Assembly: GCA_964468405.1 (NCBI GenBank)
Contig: CAYXTC010000004.1
Location: forward strand, 1 to 23,974
DNA: 23,974 nucleotides
Direction of reading: 5' to 3'
Source: CAYXTC01 sp964468405
GTDB lineage: Bacteria > Patescibacteriota > Minisyncoccia > Minisyncoccales > GWA2-38-27
Part shown: one piece after another, positions 1-7,336 of the stretch
How the letters are laid out: each line of letters begins with the position of its first letter
How positions within the stretch are numbered: the first letter of the stretch is position 1
Position numbers and translations under genes: made by a program
The notes under the pieces: model-generated
The model's database searches: none
The model's input: only the letters and a program-made list of their open reading frames with translations
What the model was told of the DNA's origin: nothing

Positions 1-972
1 AGAGCCCCATAAATGCTCATCGAGATTAACAAAAAGTTTACTCACCCGGCCCTCTTGAGAAGCAGAAAGAACCTCTTTGGGGTCGGCTGAAGTCTTGGGC
101 CCTCCTTTTAAATCTTGGTATTCTTCTTTTGCTTCCTCTTCTTTTCTCTGAAAAAAGGGTCTTACAATATCCCATGATTTTTTATGTATCTTCCCTTCTT
201 TCATGTCATCGGGGTTACCGACAATTCCGTTTTCAGAAAGACGTCTGTAATGACATGCTCTCTTGAACAAGGGATGAAAATAATCTACGGCAGCCAACAC
301 TAAAGGAGAGGTTTCGGAAGAGAAAACTTCTTGTAGGCGATTGTCTAAAATCTGGAAATACCTTACCAGATTTTTCTTCTCTTCTTCTTCCGGAGACTGG
401 CCGTAGAACATGGCTCCCTCTCCTGAGGTGCGCGTGTGGAAAGAAGCTCTGTTTTCTGGATCCTTGGTCTCCAGGGCTTCTCCTATATCATGGGGCAGAT
501 CCACCTCCATTTTATTAATCTCATATCTATCTGCCTGGAAAAGCTCTACCTTCTGCTTGCTCACAGAAAGGATATAGAATTTGCCGTTTTCTGAGATCAG
601 GGGGAGTAGAGGCTCGATATAGAATTTGTCAGAGACCAGAGAGGTCTCCTCTACTTCAATGGGGATCCTGTAATATTCAGAGAAACCGGGAGAAAGGAAC
701 ATAGCAAGCCCCTTGTTCTGATGTTCCCAGAATTCAGGATTGCTTAAAAGATCTTTCGCCGGCTTAAAGACTTTCTCCACCTCCTTCTTTTTCAACCCTC
801 TTTTCTGCAAAAGATCTTCTGCCTTGTTCAGCTGATTTTCAAATCTGATTGGATTCTGCTCTGTCTGATTACCGGATTGGACAGTGGGAATATAGATAGA
901 AACAAGGCTTTTCCCTTGTTTTGTCGCTAAATTCTTTATTTCTTCGTTGCCTAAAGGGTCTGTGTTTGGCAT
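1..972 (-). CDS. baeRF (bacterial eRF1-like release factor family) protein, C-terminus beyond window edge
   Basis: The reading frame is open for 324 codons from ATG at 972 to the window edge, so the C-terminus is missing. The N-terminal part reads LVSIYIP, then a segment with FWEHQNKGLAMFLSPG, then a strand-rich block with the motif FYIEPLLPLIS. The later part has LVLAAVDYFHPLF, then GNPDDM, and ends in the block EGRVSKLFV. This order matches the bacterial archaeo-eukaryotic release-factor-like proteins (baeRF family 3/7 type), which adopt the eRF1 domain-2/3 fold and are predicted to act at ribosomes. That role is inferred for the family and not shown here. The gene starts 3 bases after the superoxide reductase stop and has only a weak upstream purine run, so it is probably translated by coupling in the same operon. 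The subfamily is less certain than the family. Confidence 0.82.
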   Translation of the reverse strand, partial: MPNTDPLGNEEIKNLATKQGKSLVSIYIPTVQSGNQTEQNPIRFENQLNKAEDLLQKRGLKKKEVEKVFKPAKDLLSNPEFWEHQNKGLAMFLSPGFSEYYRIPIEVEETSLVSDKFYIEPLLPLISENGKFYILSVSKQKVELFQADRYEINKMEVDLPHDIGEALETKDPENRASFHTRTSGEGAMFYGQSPEEEEKKNLVRYFQILDNRLQEVFSSETSPLVLAAVDYFHPLFKRACHYRRLSENGIVGNPDDMKEGKIHKKSWDIVRPFFQRKEEEAKEEYQDLKGGPKTSADPKEVLSASQEGRVSKLFVNLDEHLWGS

Positions 973-975
973 GGG

Positions 976-1350
976 TTATTTTTTCCACAAACCGTGGACA
1001 TTACAGTATTCTCTGGCACTTATTTTCTCTCCTCTAATGTTAAATTCCGCCTCTGGCTTATCGCCAGGATTTAAAAATTTCCGGCAGTATTTTCCATCCA
1101 CAACAACTTCTATCCACTCGATATAATGGGCCTCTTCCATAGGATGCTCCACAGAGCCTACTTTTACCTTTACGCCGCTTTCTGTCTCTTCAATCACAGG
1201 AACGTGTTTTTCCAGCCCTTCGTCTTTCTCTTTTTTCGTCAAAAGATTCATAGGCTCCCCGCAACAAACAAGCTGGCCCTTTCCTTCATGAAGAACCTCG
1301 ATAATGTTGCCGCAGATATCGCATTTGTAAATTTGTTTTTTTTCTGTCAT
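976..1350 (-). CDS. dfx: Desulfoferrodoxin (two-iron superoxide reductase)
   Basis: This 124-aa protein reduces superoxide to hydrogen peroxide in the cytoplasm without making oxygen, a typical anaerobe defence. Residues 1-35 form a desulforedoxin domain with the centre I iron ligands C10, C13, C29 and C30. The catalytic neelaredoxin domain follows with E47-K48-H49, H69, H75, C116 and H119, which are the four His and one Cys ligands of centre II plus the conserved Glu and Lys. Nothing essential is missing and the length is normal. A clear AGGAG site lies 8 bases before the ATG, overlapping the stop of the preceding ferritin-like gene 3 bases away. The pairing with a ferritin-like iron protein supports a role in oxidative stress and iron handling. 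Confidence 0.96.
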   Translation of the reverse strand: MTEKKQIYKCDICGNIIEVLHEGKGQLVCCGEPMNLLTKKEKDEGLEKHVPVIEETESGVKVKVGSVEHPMEEAHYIEWIEVVVDGKYCRKFLNPGDKPEAEFNIRGEKISAREYCNVHGLWKK

Positions 1351-1353
1351 AAA

Positions 1354-1638
1354 CTAATCTCCTGTCATTTCTTCAACTTCTTTCTTGCCCTCTGCTGACT
1401 TCTCAACCTGTTCTTTGTCTTCTCTTTCCAAAAGAGTCTCGAACTCCCCCACATGCTCTTTTTCTTCTGCAGCCACATCTAAAAGAACCTTTTTGATGTC
1501 TTCGTTTTCTGTTAGAGCTGCCATCTGCTCGTAAAAAGAAATAGCGTCCAATTCTGCTATGATCCCGGCCCTTAATATTTCCTGGTCAATTTTCTCCTGG
1601 CTAACTTTGTCTAAATTAATAGGTAATTTTGATAACAT
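1354..1638 (-). CDS. EncFtn-like ferritin-like di-iron protein
   Basis: This 94-aa, two-helix protein has E29, Y36, E59 and H62 in the arrangement ELDAISFYEQ...EEKEH, matching the iron ligands of the encapsulated-ferritin family (half-ferritins that oxidise Fe(II) as decamers of dimers). Relatives are often labelled rubrerythrin-like or demethoxyubiquinone hydroxylase-like. Members that are packed in encapsulins carry a C-terminal targeting peptide. This one ends in an acidic Glu/Lys-rich tail without a recognisable targeting peptide, and no encapsulin shell gene is visible in the window. It is the first gene of a three-gene unit with superoxide reductase and baeRF. The ATG has no Shine-Dalgarno sequence. 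Assignment to the ferritin-like fold is firm; cargo status is open. Confidence 0.85.
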   Translation of the reverse strand: MLSKLPINLDKVSQEKIDQEILRAGIIAELDAISFYEQMAALTENEDIKKVLLDVAAEEKEHVGEFETLLEREDKEQVEKSAEGKKEVEEMTGD

Positions 1639-1684
1639 ATTATTGTTTTAAGATTTAAGTTTTTATTCAACCTTTAATAAGTTA

Positions 1685-1693
1685 ATTGTATCA
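1685..1693 (-). promoter_or_regulatory. Candidate extended -10 promoter for the ferritin-like/dfx operon
   Basis: TGATACAAT is an extended -10 (TGnTACAAT) about 47 bases upstream of the ferritin-like ATG. No good -35 is visible, only a long A/T tract. The gap 1639-1800 holds nothing else I can name. Confidence 0.4.
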
Positions 1694-1800
1694 TTTTAAA
1701 AAAAAAGAAAAAACTATCTCATATTGTTCTTGCAGTACTCCCCTCTTCTTTTTCCCACGTTACATTGCCTGAACAGCCTCACATACCCTACTACCCCTGA

Positions 1801-2019
1801 TTAATCATATATCTTAAATATTTTATTCTGGCCCCTAGCCCCTTTTATTAACCTTATCTTTTTCTCTGAAACGCCAAAAAACGAGGCAAGGGACTTTGCC
1901 ACCGCCCTGTTTGCATCGTTTTCCCTCGCTTTTTCCTTGACTTTCACCTCTATTTTGTCTCCTTTCTGAGAAATCCCTCTTTTTTTAGAACCGGGGAATG
2001 CTTTAACTTTTATTAACAT
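1801..2019 (-). CDS. yggU: YggU / DUF167 family protein
   Basis: This 72-aa protein has the compact basic/acidic pattern of the DUF167 (YggU) family: an N-terminal strand with IKVKAFPGSKK, a central VKVKEKARENDANRAV block (family signature P-A-x-G-x-A-N), then a helix with FFGVSEKKIRLIKGARGQNK. The molecular role of the family is not established. Its ATG lies inside the end of the ATP-cone/nuclease gene (17-base overlap), and it is the last gene of the eight-gene operon. The length is slightly short for the family but complete. Confidence 0.88.
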   Translation of the reverse strand: MLIKVKAFPGSKKRGISQKGDKIEVKVKEKARENDANRAVAKSLASFFGVSEKKIRLIKGARGQNKIFKIYD

Positions 2020-2842
2020 TAAATAGGGCCTGTGCTTGTCTTATTATCTTCTCGGACTTCCACTTGGGAATACCTATCCTTTGAGAAAGCCATCCGGGAT
2101 CTTTGTCTAAAACCTGCTCTGCCAGCATAATTCTATGTTCTGCAAACTTGCTTGCCATCTTCCTCGTCAATAAAGGAAGAATGGTAATAGGATACAATTG
2201 TTTTTCTTCAATGAAAAAAGCCAATCCTTCTTTGGGAGGATAGCACCAACTTAAAAGATCAACGTTCACACAATTGGAATACCTTTTTGCCTTCTTAGTA
2301 AATTTACTATTGGTAACTAAAATACTTTTTATCCTCTTGCCCTTAGCCCAGGAACCCTTTTTAATGTCTAAAAACCTGGCATGGTTGGCTAAGGCCGTAT
2401 TAGAATGCACCCTGCCGTCGGGCAAATGACGGAATTTACATTCTCCGATATAGAGAAGACCCTTTTTTTCTGCTAAAAAATCCAGTTCGTATTTGCAGCA
2501 GGATCCTTTTATTCTCGGATTAAGTTTCGTCTTAAATCCCCTTTCCTTAAAAAGGGCGCAGATAAACTTTTCAAAAGGAAAGCCGGTAGGTCCTAATTTC
2601 TTTAGGCTTTCTTTAAGGTTATACTTTACAGCCACCTCCAAATTTTCTTTTAAAAGGGCCTTTTCTATCTTCTGGAATATTTTTGATGTCTTAACGCCGG
2701 AGTAAACCTCTTTCTCTATCTTCTCTGTAATCTTTTTTGCCAATTCCTTGGAAGCCCCGGCCCTGCGGGCCGAATCATATACCTTTCGTGCAGAAAAGGG
2801 CTCTCTCTCGCCATTAAGTTTTACTACTGTTATTTTTTCCAT
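2003..2842 (-). CDS. ATP-cone domain fused to a PD-(D/E)XK (Mrr-like) nuclease domain
   Basis: Residues 1-85 read as an ATP-cone: VVKLNGEREPFSARKVYDS followed by helices ending in Y74. ATP-cones are allosteric nucleotide-binding modules best known from ribonucleotide reductase and NrdR. Residues 88-160 have a restriction-endonuclease-like core with FEKFICALFKERGF (E91), D121 in ELDF and E134-C-K136 in IGECKFR, the usual D...ExK metal site. The C-terminal 100 residues are helical and unassigned. The fusion suggests a nuclease or DNA-binding protein gated by ATP/dATP; this is inference. Its ATG overlaps the DUF362 stop by 13 bases, and its own end overlaps yggU. No methyltransferase gene is nearby, so a classical restriction system is unlikely. 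Confidence 0.82.
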   Translation of the reverse strand: MEKITVVKLNGEREPFSARKVYDSARRAGASKELAKKITEKIEKEVYSGVKTSKIFQKIEKALLKENLEVAVKYNLKESLKKLGPTGFPFEKFICALFKERGFKTKLNPRIKGSCCKYELDFLAEKKGLLYIGECKFRHLPDGRVHSNTALANHARFLDIKKGSWAKGKRIKSILVTNSKFTKKAKRYSNCVNVDLLSWCYPPKEGLAFFIEEKQLYPITILPLLTRKMASKFAEHRIMLAEQVLDKDPGWLSQRIGIPKWKSEKIIRQAQALFNVNKS

Positions 2843-3699
2843 GTTAATTGCTTTTCAATCGAAGAATGCAACTTGAATTTTATTGCTTTACAAGATTTTA
2901 AGTCTGCCCCTACCACCTCTATGTCTTTAAGGTTATACTGTCCTAAATTATTCTCTCCGCAATAAAACAAATATCCTACGTCTCTTGAGTCTATACCCAT
3001 TATCTCCAAAGCAACTCTGTCCACAGCTAAAGAGTCTAATCCGGCCAAAGCCACTTTAGTTTCTACAAGATCCCCTTGGGTGGGCCCATCTCCTTCCATG
3101 CCTTCAAAGCCGTCTATTGAAGCCAGGTCCGGCATTCTTTGATTAGCCAGCAAAAGAAGATTATGATTTATTTCTTTTACTCCCTGGTGGACTTTCATTT
3201 TATCTTCTTTGAGAACCATGCCCATAAGAAGATTTTTGATAGAGAGAGTGGCAACCACCGAGTCATGGGTTTTTATCTTAGCGGCGGAAATAATAAAGAT
3301 GTCAGGATTAAGCGCCATCTGACTCACCCCCACCTTCTCTCCTTTTAAAATCCCTATTTCTGAATAATCGTCCTTATTAAGATCTAAGAACTCTATTTCT
3401 AGAGGATACTCCTCTTTTAGTTTAAAGAAATCAAAATTATTATATCCCTCAAATGTATCATTGGCAGATCCCTCCGCAATTATTATTTTCCTTTTATAAA
3501 ATCTAGAGAGAAAATCCAAAATTCCTCTCATATGGCCAAGATGAGTTGCCGCCCCCTGAAGAGTTGAGGAAACAAAATTGGGTTTTATGAGAATCGTTTT
3601 GTCTCCGACTGCTTTTCTGGTCTCCTTTTCGATATTTAAGAGCGAGTTCAAAACATTCTCCCTCCTCTGTTCTCCTTTTACTAAAGAAACTCTACTCAT
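2830..3699 (-). CDS. DUF362 domain-containing protein without Fe-S domain
   Basis: This 289-aa protein carries the DUF362 pattern: ILIKPNFVS near residue 37, THLGHMRGILDFL, AEGSAND near 75, then the block AKIKTHDSVVATLSIKNLLMG, and a C-terminal ALAGLDSLAVDRVALEIMG. DUF362 proteins often carry a C-terminal 4Fe-4S ferredoxin module. Here no Cys cluster is present and only scattered cysteines are seen. The enzymatic role of the family is not settled. It overlaps the PEBP gene by 8 bases upstream and the ATP-cone gene by 13 bases downstream, so translational coupling is likely. Confidence 0.88.
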   Translation of the reverse strand: MSRVSLVKGEQRRENVLNSLLNIEKETRKAVGDKTILIKPNFVSSTLQGAATHLGHMRGILDFLSRFYKRKIIIAEGSANDTFEGYNNFDFFKLKEEYPLEIEFLDLNKDDYSEIGILKGEKVGVSQMALNPDIFIISAAKIKTHDSVVATLSIKNLLMGMVLKEDKMKVHQGVKEINHNLLLLANQRMPDLASIDGFEGMEGDGPTQGDLVETKVALAGLDSLAVDRVALEIMGIDSRDVGYLFYCGENNLGQYNLKDIEVVGADLKSCKAIKFKLHSSIEKQLTWKK

Positions 3700-4138
3700 T
3701 TCCCCGTTGGTAAAGTCCTATTAAGTCGGCTTCTCCAATAATATGCCCCTCCATCGCCTCCTCAAGCGCCTTCTTATCTGCCATAAAATCAAGATTCAGT
3801 TCCTGGTCTAAAGCGTACGCTTTAAAGTGGTAATGGTGGGTCCCGCTGGGAGGACACGGGCCCCCATAATCGTTTTTCCCAAAACTATTTACCCCCTGGG
3901 TTGATCCTTCGGGAACTGAATCCTCTTCGATATAAGAAGAAGAGGGGTTGATATTCCAGACAAGCCAATGAACCCAGGTTCCTCCGGGAGCGTCCGGGTC
4001 GTCTACTATTAAAGCAATGCTCTGACATTGCTCTGAGACCTCTGAAAATTCCAAAGGGGGATTTACATCTTCTCCGTCGCAGGCATATTTAGCAGGAATC
4101 TCCTGATTGTTTTCAAATGATGAACTTTTAATTTTCAT
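3692..4138 (-). CDS. YbhB/YbcL-type PEBP (Raf kinase inhibitor-like) protein
   Basis: This 148-aa protein has the full bacterial PEBP signature: IPAKYACDGEDVNPPL, IALIVDDPDAPGGTWVHWLVWNI and YGGPCPPSGTHHYHFKAYALD. These residues form the anion/phosphate-binding pocket of phosphatidylethanolamine-binding proteins. Bacterial members are small cytoplasmic (sometimes periplasmic) ligand-binding proteins of unclear function. No signal peptide is present. It sits between the PIN gene (11-base overlap) and the DUF362 gene (8-base overlap). Confidence 0.94.
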   Translation of the reverse strand: MKIKSSSFENNQEIPAKYACDGEDVNPPLEFSEVSEQCQSIALIVDDPDAPGGTWVHWLVWNINPSSSYIEEDSVPEGSTQGVNSFGKNDYGGPCPPSGTHHYHFKAYALDQELNLDFMADKKALEEAMEGHIIGEADLIGLYQRGNE

Positions 4139-4541
4139 GATTAGATATTTTAGTCAGTGCTTGTTTTGAGGTTAGAATGGGAAGACCTTTAAACTTTTTA
4201 AGTTTTAACAGATGATGATCATTGGAGATTATAAGGTCGGCTTTTCCTTTTAGAGCGCAGGCTAAAAATTTATTATCATCCGGGTCTTCTTTTATAACAT
4301 TCAAGCGGGGCGGGTTTAATACTTCTTGGTCCTCCGGGAAAATTTCTTCAGACAAGCTCTCAACCGGCCTGTTAACAGATCTACTAATTTTCCCCAGGAT
4401 AAGACTAGCCTCTTTTTTAATAGATGAACTCCACAAGACTTTTACTTCGCCCCTTTTCGCCTTTTCTAATATCTTGTGGGCAGAGCTGCTCTTGTTAAAA
4501 AAAGAGGCAACCAAAAGATTTGTATCTATCACTACTTTCAT
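4128..4541 (-). CDS. PIN-domain ribonuclease (COG1569-type)
   Basis: This 137-aa protein is a PIN domain with the acidic site D6 (VVIDTNLLV), E44, D88/D89 (EDPDDNKFLACAL) and D108 (ISNDHHLL). This form is annotated as a putative PIN-family toxin. No antitoxin gene is next to it: the upstream neighbour is the phosphatidyltransferase (4-base overlap) and the downstream one is the PEBP gene (11-base overlap). A housekeeping RNA-processing role is therefore as likely as a toxin role. Confidence 0.9.
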   Translation of the reverse strand: MKVVIDTNLLVASFFNKSSSAHKILEKAKRGEVKVLWSSSIKKEASLILGKISRSVNRPVESLSEEIFPEDQEVLNPPRLNVIKEDPDDNKFLACALKGKADLIISNDHHLLKLKKFKGLPILTSKQALTKISNHEN

Positions 4542-5146
4542 GGGCTATCTTTCTTTTTCCGAGCCAATAAATTTTTTATGTCATTGGTGTAATAGAAAGC
4601 AGATGTCAGCCCCGCCAAAGAAGTAACGATTGCAAAATAGATAGAAAATCCGAATACGGGGTATTTAACGCTCAACAATATCAAGGGAAAAGTTATCCCC
4701 TGCATAAAAGTAGTAAACTTCCCCACGAATCTAACTTGAGGGATCCCGACTCCTGTTAAAACCGCAGTTAAAAGAATAGGCATTACTAGTATTTCCCTGG
4801 AAAGGATGATAAAAATCTGGAACAGGTGGTACCTAGTCAAGAGAGAGTCTCCTGTGAATTTTATCAACAAAGCCAGTACCGTACCCACCATTAAAAACCT
4901 GTCTGCTATCATATCAAACTGCCTGCCGAATTCTGTAGTCTCTTTAAACCTTCTGGCCAAAAACCCGTCAAAAAAATCAGTAAGCATGCCCAGCGTGAAA
5001 AGAGAGGCGATATAGATAAAATCAAAAGCAGCAAAGACGAAATAAATAGTAACAAAAGTAATTACCACCCGGCTGAAGGTCAAAAAATTAGGCAGGTTCC
5101 ATATTTTCTCCTGATTGTTGTTCATAAAATTATTCGAAGAAACCAA
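4538..5146 (-). CDS. pgsA: CDP-alcohol phosphatidyltransferase, PgsA type
   Basis: This membrane enzyme of the CDP-diacylglycerol-dependent phosphatidyltransferase family most likely makes phosphatidylglycerol phosphate from CDP-DAG and glycerol-3-phosphate. The catalytic motif D-x2-D-G-x2-A-R-x8-G-x3-D-x3-D is complete at D57, D60, G61, A64, R65, G74, D78 and D82. About five to six membrane helices follow the pattern of the family, with NLPNFLTFSRV at the N-terminus. Start choice: TTG at 5146 has AGGA six bases upstream and an in-frame stop directly before it, while the alternative ATG at 5125 has no Shine-Dalgarno sequence. I prefer the TTG. Substrate specificity (glycerol phosphate rather than another alcohol) is inferred. 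Confidence 0.9.
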   Translation of the reverse strand: MVSSNNFMNNNQEKIWNLPNFLTFSRVVITFVTIYFVFAAFDFIYIASLFTLGMLTDFFDGFLARRFKETTEFGRQFDMIADRFLMVGTVLALLIKFTGDSLLTRYHLFQIFIILSREILVMPILLTAVLTGVGIPQVRFVGKFTTFMQGITFPLILLSVKYPVFGFSIYFAIVTSLAGLTSAFYYTNDIKNLLARKKKDSP

Positions 5147-5231
5147 CTAGGTTCCTCGCGAGGTAGTAGATAAAAAATATACCGAATATCAGAAATACAA
5201 AAACAAAAATCCAGATTACTTTATCTAACAT
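5130..5231 (-). CDS. Small membrane peptide, 33 aa, inside the pgsA operon
   Basis: ATG at 5231 begins one base after the stop of the WYL-like gene, and the frame runs 33 codons to TAA at 5130, overlapping the pgsA start by 17 bases. The peptide starts MLDKVIW, continues as one hydrophobic helix rich in F, V and I from residues 6 to 24, then LARNLVGFFE. This is a single-pass small membrane protein by composition. Perfect placement between two coupled genes is the main support; I recognise no family. It could aid the phosphatidyltransferase, or its translation could deliver ribosomes to the TTG start of pgsA. Confidence 0.6.
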   Translation of the reverse strand: MLDKVIWIFVFVFLIFGIFFIYYLARNLVGFFE

Positions 5232-5232
5232 A

Positions 5233-5562
5233 TTAAAAACTTACTTCCCAGCCATTGCGAGGAGTAAACTTATTACCTGTTTTTTTAATTGATTTAATCT
5301 TTCCGATAATAAAAGAGTCCAAATGATTATCTCCGCTCCCTACTGTGTAGCCGTTAAATATATGTCCCGGAGTTATGTGCTCTTTGCCATAAACTAAATT
5401 CTCACCTTCCTCCCCACTGTCTGTGGCAATGTTATAAGGCTCCACCTCCCGCCATCCGGCTTTAGTGTTCTCTGTGGCGGGGTAATAAATCTCAACGGTT
5501 TCTCTTTTTCTCGCAGCTTTTGCTATCTTTTTAACAATTTCTCGGTAATCTGTGTAATCCAT
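5233..5562 (-). CDS. Small WYL-like domain protein
   Basis: This 109-aa protein has a helical N-terminus (residues 1-20) and then a beta-rich part with VEIYYPATENTKAGWREVEPY, LVYG and a final SFIIGKIKSIKKTG. The R-x-V-x-P and I-G-K-I-x-S-I pattern resembles a free-standing WYL domain (an Sm-like barrel that binds nucleic acid or nucleotides in regulators). No helix-turn-helix is present. It is the first gene of the eight-gene operon and follows the leuA terminator. The ATG has no Shine-Dalgarno sequence, but TAGAAT (5572-5577) lies 9 bases before it and could be a -10 for a near-leaderless mRNA. Confidence 0.6.
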   Translation of the reverse strand: MDYTDYREIVKKIAKAARKRETVEIYYPATENTKAGWREVEPYNIATDSGEEGENLVYGKEHITPGHIFNGYTVGSGDNHLDSFIIGKIKSIKKTGNKFTPRNGWEVSF

Positions 5563-5596
5563 ATTTATTTTATTCTAACGCGGGAACAGATTAAAT

Positions 5597-5627
5597 AAAA
5601 GCCCAAGAAATTATCCTGGGCTTTTTT
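5597..5627 (-). terminator. Intrinsic terminator after leuA (bidirectional form)
   Basis: A 9-bp perfect stem (AAAAGCCCA with TGGGCTTTT) and an 11-base loop lie 5 bases past the leuA stop. The T-rich side follows the stem on both strands. It separates leuA from the WYL-led operon. Confidence 0.88.
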
Positions 5628-5631
5628 AAAT

Positions 5632-7182
5632 TTAAAGAGCTTTTATGGGGACTTCCAAAAGATGATTAATAGCGGCCACCATAGCGCGGACAAAGGCAAA
5701 GACAATATCTGTATCGCCTCCCCGGCCATAACTAATGTGGCCGTTGCTCTCTATGGTCAGGGTAACCAATCCCATTGCCTCAATTCCTCCGGCTGCCTTG
5801 CCAACATTAAAGTCTTTGAGCCGCAAGTTGGGAATCTGAAATTCCGGGGCTCTTTTGATGGCATCAACTACTGCATTCCAAGCGGAAGAAACCGGACCGT
5901 CTCCTGACCCTTTTCCTTCGAAAGAATTACTGTTTTGGGAAAGAAAAATCTTAGCAGAAAGAGCGTCGTCTGTGCGGGAGTAATTTATCTTTTCTATAGT
6001 CACAAGGTGGCCCTTCTGGGCCTTTTTTTCTGTCAGTACCTCCTGGACCAGAAGACGGAGATCGCTGTTATAAACAATCTTTTTAGTGTCTGCCAGATCC
6101 TCAAACTTAGCAAACAGGAGAGAAAACTCTTCCTCTTCGAGTTCGTATCCGATCTGTCTGAGATGGTCTTTTAAAGCATGACGTCCCGAGTGCTTGCTAA
6201 GAGGGGCTGTCTCCCCTTCCCACCCTATGTCCTTCCTTGAAATTACCTCATAGGTTGTAGGATCTGACAAAACCCCGTGTTGATGGATACCGGCTGAGTG
6301 GGCAAGGGCACTAGCGCCCGCTACAGGAAGATTATCCGGCACAGGCTTGTCGATAGCCGAAGAAAGAAGCCTCACGGCTCTACAGATTTCCTGAGTTCGG
6401 ACTCCCGTAGAAAGGCCGTAATAATCAGATCTTGTTTTCAAAGCCATAACCACGGCCTCCAATTGGGCATTACCCGCCCTTTCTCCTATGCCCATAAGGC
6501 ATACTTCTGCCTGCCTGGCTCCGGCCTCAAGGCCGGCAAGGGTGTTGGCTGTAGCCACACCGAAATCATTATGGCAGTGAACGGAAATTACAACGCCGGA
6601 GTAATTGTCAACCACGCTTTCTTTAACCTTTCTGATGAGGTCAGCATATTCTGATCCTACAGAATAGCCCACAGTATCTGGAAGATTGATTACAGATGCC
6701 CCAGATTCAATGGCTGTCTCAACAGACCTTAAAAGAAAGTCCGTACCTGTACGAGAAGCATCCTCGGGAGAAAACTCTACCTCGTCAACCAAAGAAGACG
6801 CTTTCTCAATTTTTTGCGAAATCATGTCTAAAATTTGCTCTGGAGTCTTCCGAAGCTTCTTTGTCATATGAACCTCTGAGGTGCCGACAAAAGCATGTAT
6901 CCTGGATCTGTCAGCCTTCTCAAGGGCTGAAGCCCCAGATTCTATGTCTCCGTCTTTAAGCCGGCTCAAGACACAAATGGTAGGTCCCTTAATCTCTTCT
7001 GCTATCTTAGAAACAGCAGAAAATTCTTTAGCAGAAACGACAGGAAAGCCTGCTTCTATTACATCAACCCCTAACTCTTTTAACTGATGGGCTATCAATA
7101 ACTTGGTTGACTCTGCCATGCTGCAGCCCGGAGACTGCTCGCCGTCTCTTAGGGTGGTGTCAAAGATGACTACTCTGTCCAT
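5632..7182 (-). CDS. leuA: 2-isopropylmalate synthase
   Basis: LeuA condenses 2-oxoisovalerate and acetyl-CoA to 2-isopropylmalate, the committed step of leucine synthesis. The TIM-barrel part has FDTTLRDGEQSPG (R12, D13), INLPDTVGY, and HCHNDFGVATANT with the H-x-H metal site, then GIGERAGNAQLE. A linker domain with HQHGVL and SKHSGRHAL follows. The C-terminal ~130 residues form the leucine-binding regulatory domain (FNVGKAAGGIEAMG, YGRGGDTDIV). At 516 aa it is full length for the bacterial long form. The frame is open up to a TTG at 7212, but ATG 7182 has AAGGAGA seven bases upstream and gives the usual N-terminus, so I start there. It is monocistronic between an attenuator and a terminator. 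No leuB, leuC or leuD is in the window. Confidence 0.96.
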   Translation of the reverse strand: MDRVVIFDTTLRDGEQSPGCSMAESTKLLIAHQLKELGVDVIEAGFPVVSAKEFSAVSKIAEEIKGPTICVLSRLKDGDIESGASALEKADRSRIHAFVGTSEVHMTKKLRKTPEQILDMISQKIEKASSLVDEVEFSPEDASRTGTDFLLRSVETAIESGASVINLPDTVGYSVGSEYADLIRKVKESVVDNYSGVVISVHCHNDFGVATANTLAGLEAGARQAEVCLMGIGERAGNAQLEAVVMALKTRSDYYGLSTGVRTQEICRAVRLLSSAIDKPVPDNLPVAGASALAHSAGIHQHGVLSDPTTYEVISRKDIGWEGETAPLSKHSGRHALKDHLRQIGYELEEEEFSLLFAKFEDLADTKKIVYNSDLRLLVQEVLTEKKAQKGHLVTIEKINYSRTDDALSAKIFLSQNSNSFEGKGSGDGPVSSAWNAVVDAIKRAPEFQIPNLRLKDFNVGKAAGGIEAMGLVTLTIESNGHISYGRGGDTDIVFAFVRAMVAAINHLLEVPIKAL

Positions 7183-7210
7183 TTTCTTTCTCCTTATGTT
7201 TTCAAAGAAC

Positions 7211-7243
7211 AAAACAAAAAGACCTCCCGGCTTGAGAGGTCTT
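7211..7243 (-). terminator. leuA attenuator terminator (3:4 hairpin)
   Basis: Stem AAGACCTC (7243-7236) with GAGGTCTT (7226-7219), 9-base loop, then TTTGTTTTG. It stands between the leader peptide and the leuA ribosome-binding site, so it ends transcription before leuA unless the antiterminator forms. Confidence 0.88.
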
Positions 7244-7336
7244 CCAAGAATCTTTGCGCTATTCTATCTAAAACCTCTCAAACCTTCTTTTTAACAAAAG
7301 CAGGCCGATTAAAATCTCGTTTAATAAGAGGTTTTG
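7229..7336 (-). promoter_or_regulatory. leu attenuator: mutually exclusive RNA pairings
   Basis: Segment 1 (7336-7327, CAAAACCTCT, inside the first Leu codon run) can pair with the 3' part of segment 2 through nine bases. Segment 2 (7284-7270, GGTTTGAGAGGTTTT) can pair with segment 3 (7243-7229, AAGACCTCTCAAGCC) over 15 continuous pairs, two of them G-U. Segment 3 also forms the 5' arm of the terminator. This is the classical 1:2, 2:3, 3:4 arrangement. A ribosome stalled on Leu codons covers segment 1 and lets 2:3 form (read-through). A ribosome that reaches the TAG at 7268 covers segment 2 and lets the terminator form. Confidence 0.86.

Noticed and set aside
2003..2842. A restriction-modification system
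   Set aside because: Only the nuclease fold is present; no methyltransferase or specificity gene in the window.
4128..5146. PIN gene as half of a toxin-antitoxin pair
   Set aside because: No antitoxin-like gene on either side; neighbours are pgsA and a PEBP gene.
5662..7087. Several plus-strand frames opposite leuA
   Set aside because: Antisense shadows of a strongly supported gene.
7129..7212. TTG 7212 as leuA start
   Set aside because: ATG 7182 has AAGGAGA at good spacing and matches the usual LeuA N-terminus; the ten extra residues are the translated ribosome-site region.
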